Shown: piece after piece, positions 10,430 to 22,275 of the stretch
Layout of the letters: every line of letters begins with the position of its first letter
How positions within the stretch are numbered: the first letter of the stretch is position 1
Source: Parastagonospora avenae f. sp. tritici 18332-5
Lineage: Eukaryota > Ascomycota > Dothideomycetes > Pleosporales > Phaeosphaeriaceae
Direction: 5' to 3'
Assembly (NCBI GenBank): GCA_022559985.1
Contig: JAFJTR010000032.1
Span: 1 to 64,000 of the forward strand
Length of the DNA: 64,000 nt
Position numbers and translations under genes: made by a program
The notes under the pieces: generated by a model
Seen by the model: only the letters and a program-made list of their open reading frames with translations
The model's database searches: none
Told to the model about the DNA's origin: nothing

Positions 10430-11375
10430 TGCTGGGAAGTGCTCGGGACCCCTTGTCCACATGCTCTCGACACACACGCCCAACGCCTCCATAGCGAGAT
10501 CTACCTCAACCTTTTCGGGCTTTTTGATGGTCTGTCGACTTGTGAGCCATGACTTTTACGGTTGATAGTCGTAGTCCTCAAGGTCATAATCGTTCCACCT
10601 CGATCGAAAGCGGACTTCAAGGAGGCTCAGCTGATGTCCCAAGGGTTCTAAGTCGCTCCAACGCCGTCAAGTCGACCTTGACCGATCCTCTATCATGTCG
10701 ACAGGGCATGGGCTAAAATTGGAGCTCCTTGGTGGATTCGTGGTAGAGTATGTCTTCGAACAAACCCTCACAGAACGCAATCTCTTTCTTGCCCATCTCC
10801 AGCGTTTCGGTCACCATCCAGCATGTGTTGTGAACTTCCTGATCGATGAGGAGGTGAATACGGCGAGCCCTGAACGGTGCAACCAGGTTGGAGAAAAGGT
10901 CGCAATCGTACACGTTTCCTTTGATCTCTTTGACTTCCGTGTAAGTTTCGCCGGGTAGCTCGAATATAGAAACTTCTAGCGTGTTCAGGCCGTCTATGAG
11001 CATTGCTTTGTTTGTGAGTAGCCACTGTGGCAGCCCCCACGGAAGACCGGTAGCCTGATGGCGGCGCGTCTCAGTCCACTCGACTACAAACTCGTCGTCA
11101 GAGTCTTCGTCGGAATCTTCATCTAAGTCTTCATCTGAATCGTATTCGGACTCTTTTCCAGTCATATCCTCCATCGGTGTTGCAGTTGGCTCAACTTGTC
11201 AGATGTCTTCCTATCCATCGGCGTCGTGTTCGGGTTCTCGCGTCTCGGGAAGGTAATCCATGGTGTGCTTGAGACAACGCCAATCTGGCGGCATCTCTAT
11301 GTGAGGGGTGTCTAACCACAGATATTGTTAGACCATGTCTCGGAGCTCTGGAGGGAGGCACTCGAATTCATCCAT
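10430..11375 (-). pseudogene. decayed F-box-like gene, paralogue of the 9.2-kb relic
   Basis: From ATG 11375 the frame reads MDEFECLPPELRDMV, then meets TAA, TAG and TGA stops within 65 codons before the long open part from ATG 11174 to 10713. That part has acidic repeats (DSDEDLDEDSDED) followed by GLPQWLLTNKAMLIDG and FRARRIHLLID, matching GLPKWLLTSKAIL and FSRRRLFLQLL of the paralogue. Past the stop at 10713, sense-like sequence continues with frame changes (VDLTALERLRTLGTSAEPP, then KPEKVEVDLAMEALGV) to about 10430. The three stops are all compatible with C-to-T changes. A truncated 153-residue product from 11174 is possible. Confidence 0.55.
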
Positions 11376-12065
11376 GCTTGCGGCTTCTTGTAGTATAATT
11401 CGTAAATGTGTGTGTGGTATATCGATGGTGTGTGTAAAGGCGCACTTCAGAGATTTGCTCTGAAAGATGTGTGTAATATTCGCAGTACTACAAAGGATGT
11501 TCGTGAACCTCCAGTGTGTCAAGCTGCGTGGAGAAGAGCTGTTGGTACAGTGTGCTGAACGGTGCGGTGTGGCGGTTCGTAGTACTTGTACACCGGAGCG
11601 TGTAGCGGGATGACTAACTTAACGCTGGAAGAGGACCGGTGGGCGGAAGAGCCTCGGAAGGCTCAGTCATTACGTGTCTGCGAAAGAAATATCCTTTCCC
11701 GATGGTAGGATCTTCAAAGGAAGCTGCTGTTCAAGTCGCCCTTGATACTAGGACTAGCTTGCTTTGCTTCCGATTGCTGTAGCCACTTGAATGTCGGACT
11801 GTAAAGCCGGCTGTACAGCGAGACTGTCAATCTTTGTCGAGTCTCGCAAAGTTTGGCAAAAGTCTAGTCCCAAACCTTTCACGCACCCTCGATACAACAA
11901 GATTAGTCCATGACTGATTCAAGGGTTTGCCAGCGACCTTCAAGATACATTCATGTCGAAGCAAATCGGAGAGCCAGCGTGTCTATCAACAACCAAAAGG
12001 TATCGATTCGCTGAGCGTGCACACAAATCATATCCACATAAACCCATCTTCCTCTCCCATCCGTC
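11376..12065. other. spacer
   Basis: No gene seen. The right end is C/A-rich and is the 3' flank of the CAP protein gene. Confidence 0.4.
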
Positions 12066-12665
12066 CTACAACACCAACAACCCCACCACCCCCACCAAAA
12101 CCACCCACCCCCTCATAACCCCCAACCCTCCCGCCGCGCCCCTATCATCCGGCACATCCCCAACAGCCCCCATGACCTGCCCCTGCACGTTCTCCTTAAA
12201 CTGCCCCAAAACATTCCCCCCAGGATAATACTCGCACACCAAAAACCAGCCCGGCGCATCTCCCTTGCCCGTACAATTCGTCCGCCCACACCCCACCTGC
12301 TCTGTCGCTTTCCAAACCAACTGCGAAAAATGGCCGGTCGCAGTGTCGAAATCTGCCTTATGGAAATCATACTCCGTGCGCTCGTGGCCCCAGGCTATGA
12401 TGCTGGCGGTCACGTTGGGGTAGCCGGAGGCGAGGTTTTCGCCGTAGGGCCCGCCGGAGTGTGCGAAGGCGCAGTCTGAGGCGTGGGAGGAGGCGAAGGA
12501 GGCGAGGGTGGAGTTCCATTCCAGGGCGGAGGCGTTGTGTTGCTGGCGGTAAGAGTTTGTGATATTCAGGACGGTGGATTCGAAGAGGTCGTCGGAGGTG
12601 TATTGGGTGGTGTCGGCGGAGGCGAGGGAGAGGAGGGAAAATGGTATGAGGGTGGTGAGGAGCAT
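12066..12665 (-). CDS. secreted CAP/SCP (PR-1-like) protein
   Basis: A single exon encodes 199 residues from ATG 12665; an upstream in-frame ATG at 12728 would add 21 residues that spoil the signal peptide (MLLTTLIPFSLLSLASA). The CAP domain includes ILNxxNxYR-type start (VLNITNSYRQQHNASAL), CAP1 motif GHFSQLVWKATEQVGCG and CAP2 motif FLVCEYYPGGNV, with conserved His, Glu and Cys. The C-terminus is Gly/Ala-rich and ends in a hydrophobic stretch (VVLVGVVGLLVL), suggesting a GPI anchor or tail anchor. Members are extracellular and some bind sterols or lipids. The role here is not determined. Confidence 0.9.
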   Translation of the reverse strand: MLLTTLIPFSLLSLASADTTQYTSDDLFESTVLNITNSYRQQHNASALEWNSTLASFASSHASDCAFAHSGGPYGENLASGYPNVTASIIAWGHERTEYDFHKADFDTATGHFSQLVWKATEQVGCGRTNCTGKGDAPGWFLVCEYYPGGNVLGQFKENVQGQVMGAVGDVPDDRGAAGGLGVMRGWVVLVGVVGLLVL

Positions 12666-12728
12666 TTTGGATGGAGATGTTTGAAAGGGAGGGCGCTGCG
12701 TGCAAGAGGGAAGAATTGTAGAGTTCAA

Positions 12729-13541
12729 CGTCGGATGCGCAAAGGCGTTGTTCTATCGTCTGTGTGTTGTAGTGCTGTAGTCTGATTCAAAAGTGATCCT
12801 ACACGCCAATCAATCTGTCAAACTGTAGAAACATGAAACAAAAGAACATGCGCGCTTCCTTAGTCTACCATGTGAACCGTAAGCACGACGTGACGTCAAT
12901 CTCATCTCTTCCACCCATCGTAACTTCCCGTGCGTGCGGTGTGTTGTTGGCCTTCTTCGGCGGAATTAATTACTTGGAAGTAAACATGGGTCTGGGCATA
13001 CGTAATTGCTGGATGATCCTGGTTACAAACGATAGCGAACACGAGGGGACACGCGAGCAAGGACAAGGGCAAGTCAAAAGTTGCGAATAATTTGATGGAT
13101 TTGCTCAATTGCGCTAGTAAACAACGATCGAAACAAAATGGTGGGTAGAAATTTATACTGAGAAACATTGATGTGCAAAAACATAAGATAGTGTTGTCCC
13201 TCCACTTCATTACCCGTATCATACCTTCATTTCCCATCTTCATTCAAACATGCTAGATAAACAACAAACCAATAATGAAACAACAACGCCGACTCCAAAA
13301 ACGCGCAAAGGGGATAGTCCAAAAGCCACAAGCGATACAAGTGCGTTTTGTGTAAAAAATTGACAAGCCGCTAACATGGAACAATTGGTATCTCGACTTT
13401 TCCCCGCATGCAATGAACCGAACAAACGTAGAATTGGGTAAGCGTATGAATGGCGCCGTTGTCCGGAACACCTGCGGCGACGAGATGTAGAGAAAGGAGA
13501 TAAGTAGGAGTAGGAGAGATTTGAGAGGGTGATGGGCTCGT
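12729..13541. other. spacer upstream of CAP gene and downstream of ULD gene
   Basis: About 0.8 kb with no credible gene. It carries the CAP promoter (left) and the 3' UTR of the ubiquitin-like-domain gene (right), both transcribed leftward. Confidence 0.4.
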
Positions 13542-16203
13542 CTATTTCTTCTTTTTGGCGGGTCCGGCCGCCCATCTGAAGAATGGCGCAGGCGCAGACT
13601 TCTTCCTGGGCTTGGGCTGGGGCATGACCATGGCAGCGGGCGGTGGCGGTGGCATTCCCTGCATGCCCGGAGGCGGAGGCGGAGGTGGAGGAGGAGGAGC
13701 AGCGCCGTGAGGTGATGGCATTGGTGGGACCTGCACGACATGGGGATCATGATGCATCATCATAGTTGGCATGCTGCTTCTCTTGATCTTGACCTTGTCT
13801 TTGTTCTTCAAGCTCTTGCTCTTGCCAACGGGCATGTGGTGAGAATGGAACTGGGCCATGTCGGGTGGAGGAGGATAGCCGTGTGCGTAAGGGTCCACTG
13901 GCTTTGGCTCTGGTGGGGGTGGCGGAGGCTCAGGCATGGGCCACATGTGCATGGTGATGGCCCAGTCGGGCTGGATCATAGTCTCCCAGACCTGCGGGAG
14001 GATGATCTCGCCGTCGGGACCAACGAGATCGTAGTGACCTTCGTGGACATGGGGGCCGATCACGTCGACGTGGAGGAAGGCTTGCTTGATGAGTTCTTCC
14101 ATACCCTGGAAGATGTTAGAAATTGTATCGATGATGAGTGAGAGAACTACGTACCTTCCATGTCTTGCACAGGTTCCATGGGAAACTGAATTTACGGCCG
14201 ACTGCGTCCTTAAACTTGATCGGTGCCTTGGGCGCGTCTGAAGGCTTGAGCCTTGCAGCCTCTTCTTCTGCGGCCTTCTTCGCCTTTTCGAGCTCCTCAG
14301 CAGCAGCTTTGGCTTCAGCGATGGCCTTCTCGTGCGCCTGCTTGGCCTCTTCAGCGGCCTTCTCGTGCGCCTTCTTGATCTCTTCAGCCTCAGCTGCTGC
14401 TTTCTTCTCTGCCTCTTCTCGGGCAGCCTTTGCGGCGTCGAGCATGTACTTGGCCTTCTCCGCGGCCGCCTGCTTCTCTGCTGCAACCTTGGCGGCTTCT
14501 TCGTCTTTCTCCTTCTTGTCTGCGGCACGCTGAGCCTCTAGCGCCTCTTCACGCTTGAGCTGTTCATCCTTCTGCGCCAAAATGAGCTTCTCGAGCTTCA
14601 CAAGTTTGTCTTCGTCGCCCTTCTTCTTCGCTTCAGCGGCGGCCTTCTTGGCTTCTTCGGCAGCCTTGGCCTTCAGCTTCTCCTTCTCGATCTTGGCTTC
14701 TTGCTGAGAGAGTAGAATCTTCTCGAGGCGATCGAACTTGGCATTCTCTGCGGCCTTGCGCTCTTCCTCCGCCTTGTTCTTCTCATCCTCTTCCTTTTGA
14801 AGCAGAAGCTTCTCGAGTTTCGAAAGCATGCCGTCTTCTTTCGCCGTGTCCACGACTGGGGGCGATGGAATGGGCGGAGGCTGAGGTGGTCGCATGGGCA
14901 CCAACTCGTAGCCCGGCGGAGGGATTGCCATTTGCGCTGGGGTTGTGGCTGGAGCTGGCGCTGCTGGTTCCTCGTGTTCACGTTCAGCTCTCGGTGTCTG
15001 TTTTCGAGATGAAGGCGCACGCTGTGGTGGCGGTGGAGGTGACTGTTGTTGTGGTGGATAACCGTAAGGAGGATACATCATACCAGGGTGCATTCCGGGG
15101 TGTCCGGGGTGGCCATAAGGCGATCCATATGGCGGGTATTGGCCCATCTGTGCGCCATATGGCATGATTGCACCCTCGGGAGCAGGTGGAGCTCCCATTG
15201 AGTTGCGGTTGCCTCGACCATGACCAGGTCGGTGGCTGTGCTGTGGGTGACCTCCATGCTGCTCAGGGAAGTATCCTCCTCGCTCAGCTCCTCCTCCGCC
15301 AGGGGGACTTGTGAAGGGGTTTGCTCCATTTGGCGCAAAAGGGTTTTGGTGGCCGAATTGCTGATAGGGATCATGGTAGCCATTGGGCACTAATTGGCCG
15401 GCGGGCGAGGCTGCACCGCCATACTGATGGAAGCGGGGATCAGACATGAAACTCGGGGCATAGCCGTCGGGAGTGGGCTGCGGTATGTGACCCCAACCAG
15501 GACTGGGATGGTGTGGCGGAAACGGCGCTCCTCCTCGACCTGCCTGGTGAGGGTAGTCGTCGGGGTCTTCGAGGCTGTCCTGGTGGGTGGACTGGCGCCT
15601 ACGCCGCCGCGGCCCTTGATGTTCGCGCTCCAGCGTGGTTCGGCTTCGACTCCTGTGACGAGAAGGCGGATCTACAACGGGGACTGCGTTGCGCGAAGTT
15701 GCGCGAGGGGCGGACTTGTGTCGAACTGGGGGGACAGAGGGGGCGCGAATGGTATGGCGCTTAACGTGGGGGCGCGAGGCAGAGTCGGATGGCTGGATCT
15801 CCTGGTTGTCGATGAGATCCCACCCTTCTTGGCTGTCGTCCTCGTCGTCGTAGTCTTCTTCTTCGTCGTCGTCAGTCTCTTCAGACGAATACTCTTCCTG
15901 GCTTCCAGACAGAACCTGGACACCAGATGAGTCTTCGTCGCTGTAGTACTCGGCGCCCGTGTGGTTGTTGACAGTGATTCCTTTCCTGAGTCTGATGGTG
16001 ATGTCAGTGTCGCCCTTTGCATCACGAGATGGTGATGTCTCAATGGAAACAGTAGAGGGGACGGTGGAGCGGGACACATTAGAAGTCGCGCGCGAGGACT
16101 GTGACTGCGCGCGACCAGACCGAGTGCTGCGGCGCGAAAGCGACCGGCGTGAAGGGACACGGGGGGCTGCGCGATGATGGGGGAGGGCTATGACTAACGG
16201 CAT
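13542..16203 (-). CDS. large coiled-coil, proline-rich protein with fungal ubiquitin-like domain
   Basis: Exons 16203-14155 and 14105-13542, joined over a 49-bp intron (GTACGT...TTCCAG), give 870 residues. The N-terminal 200 residues are Ser/Arg-rich, then acidic (EETDDDEEEDYDDEDD). A Pro/Gly/His/Tyr-rich stretch spans about 210-420. A long Glu/Lys/Ala coiled coil with KLEKLLLQKEED-like repeats follows (about 450-650). At about 661-745 lies the conserved fungal ubiquitin-like domain: KFKDAVGRKFSFPW, LCKTWKGMEELIKQAF, VGPDGEIILPQVWE and the end WAITMHMWPMPE. The intron falls inside this domain, so both halves are needed. The tail is polyproline and ends in KKKK. Function is unknown; scaffold or adaptor is an inference. 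Confidence 0.9.
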
Positions 16204-17825
16204 GAGGCTGGCTGTTCGCTGAAGTACTGTACTCGGGTCTCTTTTTGCAGAGAACGGCCGAGTCCAGTGGATGTTGGGTGCGAAGAGGAATTGGGGGTGA
16301 TGCTGTTAAGCCTGGGATCGGACGGAGAGGCGATGCGCCTGGGCGTCGACGATGAGTGGTGGGGTCGAACTTTGGGCTGACCGGTCCAGCACTGGCGGGG
16401 CAGAGAGCTCTTCGATTCGACACTGACTAGCCGTGGACTGGGAACGGGTCGTGTTTGTAAACAGACAGCGGCCTGGATAGATTCGACTACTGCTGCACGG
16501 CTCCCGCGATGATGCGGTGAGGGCTCGCTATATACACCGGGTGCAATGCGAGAGGAAAGGGGGAGGGGTGCGATGTTTGCAGCAGCCAGAACGTAGGGCT
16601 GAGGTCTGATTCGACGGTGCGGCAGAATGTCTCGAAAGTGCTTCGGCTGATGGTGTGCACTGTGCGGCCTCTGGTCTGAGACTCCCTTGCTGTAAGAGGA
16701 CGTGGAGTTTTGTTGGACTGTGTGCTAACCACACATGGGATGGAAGACGGGAGACGAGCAAGACTGCAATCGATAAGATGGTGTGCAAAAAGCAGGCGAA
16801 GGGACCACAAGATGCGCCCGCGTGGGACAAAAATATGCTGGCTCTAGGATATGAACCCAAACTAACAGCGAGGCGTCGAGGTGGATGACAGCGTGGGTGT
16901 GGCAGCTGTCTGTCAAGTGATGCAGCCCTTGGGCAGGAACTGGGGGCGGTGCGGAAATATGCGGTGCGCGGTACCACACTGCAGATGCGAGGCCAACAAG
17001 CGACGACGAGGGGGACGCAAGATGACGCTCTGGACTGTGGCAGAAGGGCGCCTTAAGAGACTACTATATGCAGCAGACTAGGCGTTACCGTGGTGTTGCG
17101 AAATAATGGATAAATGCGTTGTGTGACACTGCTGGAATGTACGATGGTGATGGTATTCAAGGCTTACGCCGAACTCTTCTCCGGATCAGATAATTTTGCG
17201 ATGTGAATTTACAGTTAGCTGAGTCGGACATAGTACTCTTGATGAGTAAGCGATGTGAGTGATGTGGAAGCTGGCGATGCGATGCAGACAGGTTGCAGCG
17301 CGTTCAAAGTGTGCAGGAGCGATGTATCTACCTCCCGCCCAACACTCGCATCTCTACTATTTAATCGACTTCACCGGACACAGACCGCAGCTTCATTCCT
17401 GTAGCCGCCACACTTGTGACTCCCATTTCCTGGTGCTACAGCAGAATTTGCCAGCGAGTCGAAGAGCTTGCGAGCTATCCAATCCCACCGCTCAATCTTC
17501 CAGACCGTCTACAATCCACCCCTGCGAGGCATCTTTTTCCATCTTCTCGCACCCACACACGTGGCATGCCAATCCCCGTTCGGGCTCGTTGGGCCGCATG
17601 GCGCCTCCCGTCTCGCCTGTCGAGGCTGTTCGTTGCAGTGGAGCCGGCATGCATGCATCTGGGTTGGGCTCTAGTCGCAATGAAGCGAGGAATAGCAACC
17701 CACCACGTAGCGAGCTAGCGTCGTCAGGAACCGGCCATGATGCGTCGTGTCGTAAGTCGAATGCGAGTGTACTGGACTGAGGAAACTCAATTCCGAGTTG
17801 GCAGGAGGCGTTTTTAGATATTTCG
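16204..17825. other. 1.6-kb spacer upstream of ULD gene
   Basis: No gene supported. Several open frames of 100-170 codons exist on both strands but lack domains, start context and splice structure. The first part is the promoter region of the leftward ULD gene. Confidence 0.4.
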
Positions 17826-18015
17826 TGAGCATTGGGCTGTGCACCTGCGTCTCGTAGCTTTCGGTACCCAACCGGATCGTGAGGCTATTGAGCTGGCTAT
17901 CAAGTCTGAGTTTAAGACACTTTTTCATGCATAAAAGTGGACTCGCTCACCGGTGGATCTGTAGATTACTCTCATGGCTAGTCTAGCTACACTATCTAGT
18001 TTTCGCGAGTTTGTT
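17826..18015. repeat. dispersed repeat, left copy
   Basis: GTGAGCATTGGGCTGTGCAC followed by CTGCGTCTCGTAGCTTT (17826-17862) closely matches 30998-31034. A second block, CGCTCACCGGTGGATCTGTA (about 17945) through CTAGTTTTCGCGA, matches 31045-31110. Between the blocks this copy has about 75 extra bases. Both copies have the same orientation and flank the 18.1-29.5 kb gene block. Confidence 0.65.
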
Positions 18016-18104
18016 CTTATGATACGCGCTCTCTTGAAATGTCTATATCAGCCAGAGATTCCCTATTGACTCCGAAGTATTGCTATATGCTGTCAGTCTA
18101 CAAT

Positions 18105-21100
18105 CTAGCGTCTGTAAATATGCCCTACCAAAGACTTATCAAGTCCCTGCTTTATGAAACCGCCGCGAGCAATTAAGGTTTTCGTCATTTGACGATTCAT
18201 GACGTCGCTCTGCGAAAAGGTAAGATACAGATACGCTGAGTAAAGACGATTGAAAAGTACCTGCTCGATCGTTCTCTCCATAATGTAGCGAATACAGACG
18301 ACTTGCTTTGTCTGCCCAATGCGCTGTGCTCTTGCGAGCGCCTGCATTTCCAGAAAAGGGTTCCATTGTGGCTCCAGGAGGTATATGCGAGACGCAATGG
18401 TCAGGGTTAGGCTTTTCAACAAATTCAATCAGTCAAATGTAGTCAAGACCTTCGAGACCACCTACCCTTCCGCGCCTGTGCCCAAGGTCATTAAAAGAAC
18501 GTTGGGCCCGGATTGCATCTTGAACTCTTTAAGAACCTTCAGTCTCTGCGTCAAGCTTAGACTTCCATGAATCATGTCAAAATTGAGGCTTTCGCCCTTG
18601 AGAAGTTCGGCTACTAGTTCCAAACTCTTCTTCCATGAGGAAAACACGATACTGTTGTCCGCTTTAGCTGTGAAGATGAAAATGTTTTCGTGCACCATTA
18701 CCATTTATGTCCCGGCTCTGCTTTAATATCACCAATGAGTCTCAAAAGCTTTGACGGATGCTGAGTTGTAGTCTCAAGGGGGGTAATATCAGCCATCTTC
18801 GCATCGTGTTCCTTTGCCATGCTTGGCCGAGCATCTGGAGAGGTGCAGATGAGGCAAATTCGCTGTTTGCTATAACACTGTGCAAGACAGCCATGGCAGA
18901 CTAGATGTCTGCACAAAGGGAGAAACACACCTCCGATCCCAAGTCCAGATGGGTTGATGCAATGTATTGTCAAAGAACAATTTGCGCATACGTCTTCGTC
19001 AAACTGCTGGAGGTACGACAATGTCTCATCATCAGACTCGCCTACATGTTGCCCGCTTCGTGGGCCGTTGTTGCAGAAGAGTCGCAATTCGTGAATCGAC
19101 TGCAGGGTGGTAGAAGCCATCTTCGTGTGACCGCTGACGGCCATTTGAACTTGTTTCCGATAGTAGTCGTAGAGTTCATCGTACTGTTGGCGTTCTTGGT
19201 ACGAGAACGATAACACCCGCGGAAAAGTGATGGGTTCCGGTAGATTGAGGACTTCTCTGGTTCGCCGGAGACAGATTGCACCCAGCAGTGTCTGCAGATT
19301 TTGGAACCGGCTCTGTCCTCTACCGCTAGTAGGTGCAATTATGTAGTTGCGAAAGATTGCGACTCTTTCAAGCTCCGGGACTTTGAGAAACGTGACGAGG
19401 CTGCCCAGATCTTCGAGGCGATTTTGTATTGGCGTTCCGGTAAGGCACCAACGGCGCTGCGCGGTAAGCTGGTGGACTGCCTCGAAATGGTTGGTGGTAC
19501 GATTCCGAATTTTATGAGCTGCGCAACATCGATTTAGTAAATGATCATCAGGAACCTGAGAAACATCCATACCTTCATCCAATACTATTCTAAACCAGTG
19601 GATTGATGACAGTGGTGACTGGCCTTTTTTAAAGTCCTGCGCTGCGGTGGCAAAGGTAGTAAATACAACGTCTTTATCCAGTAGGAACTGCGTCTCAGCA
19701 TGTCGCTGGGCGGTCATATACTTGTAGTAAGTCAATCCGTTCGCGTACGAGTGTCTGCAAAAGTCAGTAGAGCTATCGAAAAGCAGTGGACAGACATGGA
19801 ATCGCACGCATAAATCTCGTTGATCCAGTTGTCGATCAGGACTATACTACAATTAGTTGAGTAAGCGAGACCCAGTTCAGGACATACGTACTAGTAGACG
19901 GTACCAGGATTAGAGTCGCTCGTGAAGCAATTTGGGGCCTTGGTGGTTCTGCGAGACCGTTCTTATGGGCGCAGGCAAAAGTTGCTGCTTCATTGAGCGA
20001 CCTCGCAATTGCAGATAACATTACCAATGATTTTCCCAGTCCCATATCGTCCGCAATTATACCTCCTCGGGCTTCAAGGTGCTCAAGAGTTTTGGCTTTG
20101 GCTTTGGTCAACACATGTTGGAATCTAGTGGCAATTACTTGGAGAGGCCAACAAACTGTTTAATGCTTCTAGCATACTGTATCTTACCATCCAGGCGCTT
20201 TTGACGCCACAGAGTCAATTCTGCTGGTGGTTTGCCACTTTCTCGCTGTACAACGAAGTCAAGTGCTGTCATCTGATGTCTATGATGCCAGTTAGCACGA
20301 AAATACCCAGTAGCACAGATTGGTCGTGCTTTCCTCATGAGCTTGCTTTTGATACGGTTAGTATCGGTACACATCTCGCGCAGGATGTTCGCATGCGATA
20401 GTGAGCCGAGAATCTGCTCAACATGATCAGGTGGGATTGTGGCTGGCGCTAAATTGGAGTGGACAGGCAAGCTCTGGACCAAAACAGGCGCCGACGCTTC
20501 CTCTTCTTGCCCTGTTTCAGTTATGTCCTCAATTACTTTCACTTGAAAGCCTTCAATCTCCAAGATTTGAGGGTTATAGTAGTTCCTGTAGCAGTCTTCC
20601 TCCGATGTGCCTATGTGAGCAGGGCATTGTAAGAATATACCGGCACGCAAGAGCATAGCCCCAATTTTGTCGGCATGATGTCTCAGACTGTAAATATTGA
20701 CATCCACGGTGAAAGTGGCAGTATCATGTCTGGTCTCATACGATGCCCAAGCCTCTTTGACACAATCCCAAGCTTTTGAGTCCAAGCGTGCTTGGAACTT
20801 GACTCCGAAGATGACGAGTCGCCGAGCTTCACAACAGAAGCTTTTGTCCAGTCGCGCAAATGCAGTTTCTTGATCGAGCAGCTCGAAATAGTCGCCCACT
20901 AGAGATACATCCAACGTGATGCTCGATCCAGAAGGCATAGAAAGGTTTTGATAAAAACCCTGATATGCGCCTTGTTTGCGCAACTGTGCATGCACGTTGA
21001 CCACCTAAAACAAGCAATGAGAATTGTACTGTCTAAGAATCTCAATTCCATACCGAGCCTAGCAAACACAATGGCTCTCCCATGTGTGGAGAGCGGTGCG

Positions 21101-21206
21101 GGAAGGTTTCTCGCTCAGTCCGTTGCTCGGTTGGCTCATTTGCGAAGGGGTACGGTCGCTTCAGGTTCGAAGAGTCGCCAAATGTAGTGCGGTTGCAGAA
21201 AGCCAT
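18105..21206 (-). CDS. SNF2-family helicase with RING finger (Rad5/HLTF-like)
   Basis: Nine exons were assembled: 21206-21054, 21004-20188, 20137-19892, 19841-19808, 19754-19573, 19518-18702, 18651-18466, 18411-18261 and 18209-18105, with introns of 49-54 bp. They give 896 residues in one frame. Motif I is GGIIADDMGLGKS (349-361), followed by TLILVPSTILIDNW. The DEAH box (476-479, VLDEAHKIRN) is recovered only after splicing. LTGTPIQN is at about 503-510. A RING finger follows (about 655-702, CANC...CRHLVCHGC...CLIC). The C-terminal helicase lobe has GTGAEGLTLTIA, LEPQWNP and ARAQRIGQTKQVV. Rad5/HLTF-like proteins remodel forks or chromatin and ubiquitinate. No HIRAN domain is recognisable. 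The first exon is the least certain. Confidence 0.85.
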
Positions 21207-22275
21207 ATAAGTCAAAATCTGCCACGTCAAGGAACTTACAAAGTAGGTTCAATACAGAGAAAGCGTTGCGTGGCTTTGCGTAGCAAATTTGTGACACGAC
21301 CGAGGAGGAAGGTTCGGGTACCTACTCGCGACTGATGTCAGTGCAGCGGCTGAGTAGATCTCTAGGTGGCTTCAGCCACTCAGTCAGCATGCACCCTTCA
21401 AAAAATCCCCCCCTTGGACTGCAGTCTAGTGCAAGCGCTGCTCACCGGTCTGTCCACAGGTAACAGTATTTAGAGTCCTTCACTCACAAGTCGAGTCTCA
21501 AAGTAAGCCTGACTGCCCACAAACGAAGCTCTCATCTTGCATCGCCTCGTGTGGTGTCCACTCAGCTGCAATGATCTTCCAAGTCATTGAGAGTCGCTAC
21601 ACGGTGGATTACGATGTTTTGAGTGCTTATCTTCAAGCGCTATTTCAGCCTGAACCTTTTGAGATCACAGTATGCGCACCAACACTGGTTGACCGAGGGA
21701 TGGCTGACCTGCGCTGCGCAGCTACCGGATGAGGGCGAGAAATGGAAGGTGAAGGTTCCACGTCAATTAACTCGTGTATGTCAAATGCGACCGCTATCCC
21801 ATGCTGTTCACTCAAACTAAGCAATTCTTGTGTGGCAACAGGACGAGCTGCTTGATTTGCAGAGAGAGTTCAAGAAGGCCATCACAGCTTCCGGCTAAAT
21901 TAGTGGTGGCGAAAGTGGGGGCGTTAGAAGGCGGGTTTTGGAAGGACCCCACACGATTTACGAATGTACGCAGAGATAAATATCCAGACATTGCCTCAAT
22001 TCATTGCAGAACTCATCTGCAGCTTCTCTTCGGACGTGCAATGCTGTAGAATTTCCAGATAATATAGGACTATCTCTGTGAAAGCGTGGCGCTATCTCGC
22101 TGCCCAGGTGGGTCATGCGCTGATTTTTGAGTGCACTCTAACTTGTTGGCCGACTGGGGGCGAAGCAAGCGTGTGCGCCTCGTCCGGTCAACAGCCTGGC
22201 CGGGAGTTCGCTTTGCATCAGAGCAGTAATGCGCCTCGTCCGATCAACAGCCTGGCGCGGGAAGCATTAATACTT
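21207..22275. other. 1.07-kb spacer between divergent genes of the accessory block
   Basis: Upstream DNA of the helicase (leftward) and of the CorA-like gene (rightward). An open frame continues upstream of 22276 to 22078, but its sequence includes a short direct repeat and looks non-coding. Confidence 0.4.
22174..22256. repeat. short direct repeat, two 27-bp units
   Basis: TGCGCCTCGTCCGGTCAACA... at 22174-22200 recurs at 22230-22256 with one mismatch (period 56 bp), just upstream of the CorA-like gene. Confidence 0.8.

Noticed and set aside
12483..12785. Plus-strand Gly/Glu-rich open frame opposite the CAP gene
   Set aside because: It is the reverse complement of a well supported CAP-domain coding region.
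16487..16977. Leftward open frames of 107-149 codons upstream of the ULD gene
   Set aside because: Overlapping frames without domains; more likely promoter/5' UTR.
17259..17780. Open frame of 173 codons on the plus strand
   Set aside because: No domain, no homologous feature, and overlaps other open frames of similar length. Typical of G/C-rich spacer.
19519..19572. Reading VLDEGMDVSQ... as a variant helicase without a DEAH box
   Set aside because: Good donor, branch site and acceptor remove 54 bases and restore DEAHKIRN, so it is an intron.
22078..22275. N-terminal extension of the CorA-like protein
   Set aside because: Contains the 27-bp direct repeat and lacks similarity to the family start. 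ATG 22276 was preferred, with low certainty.
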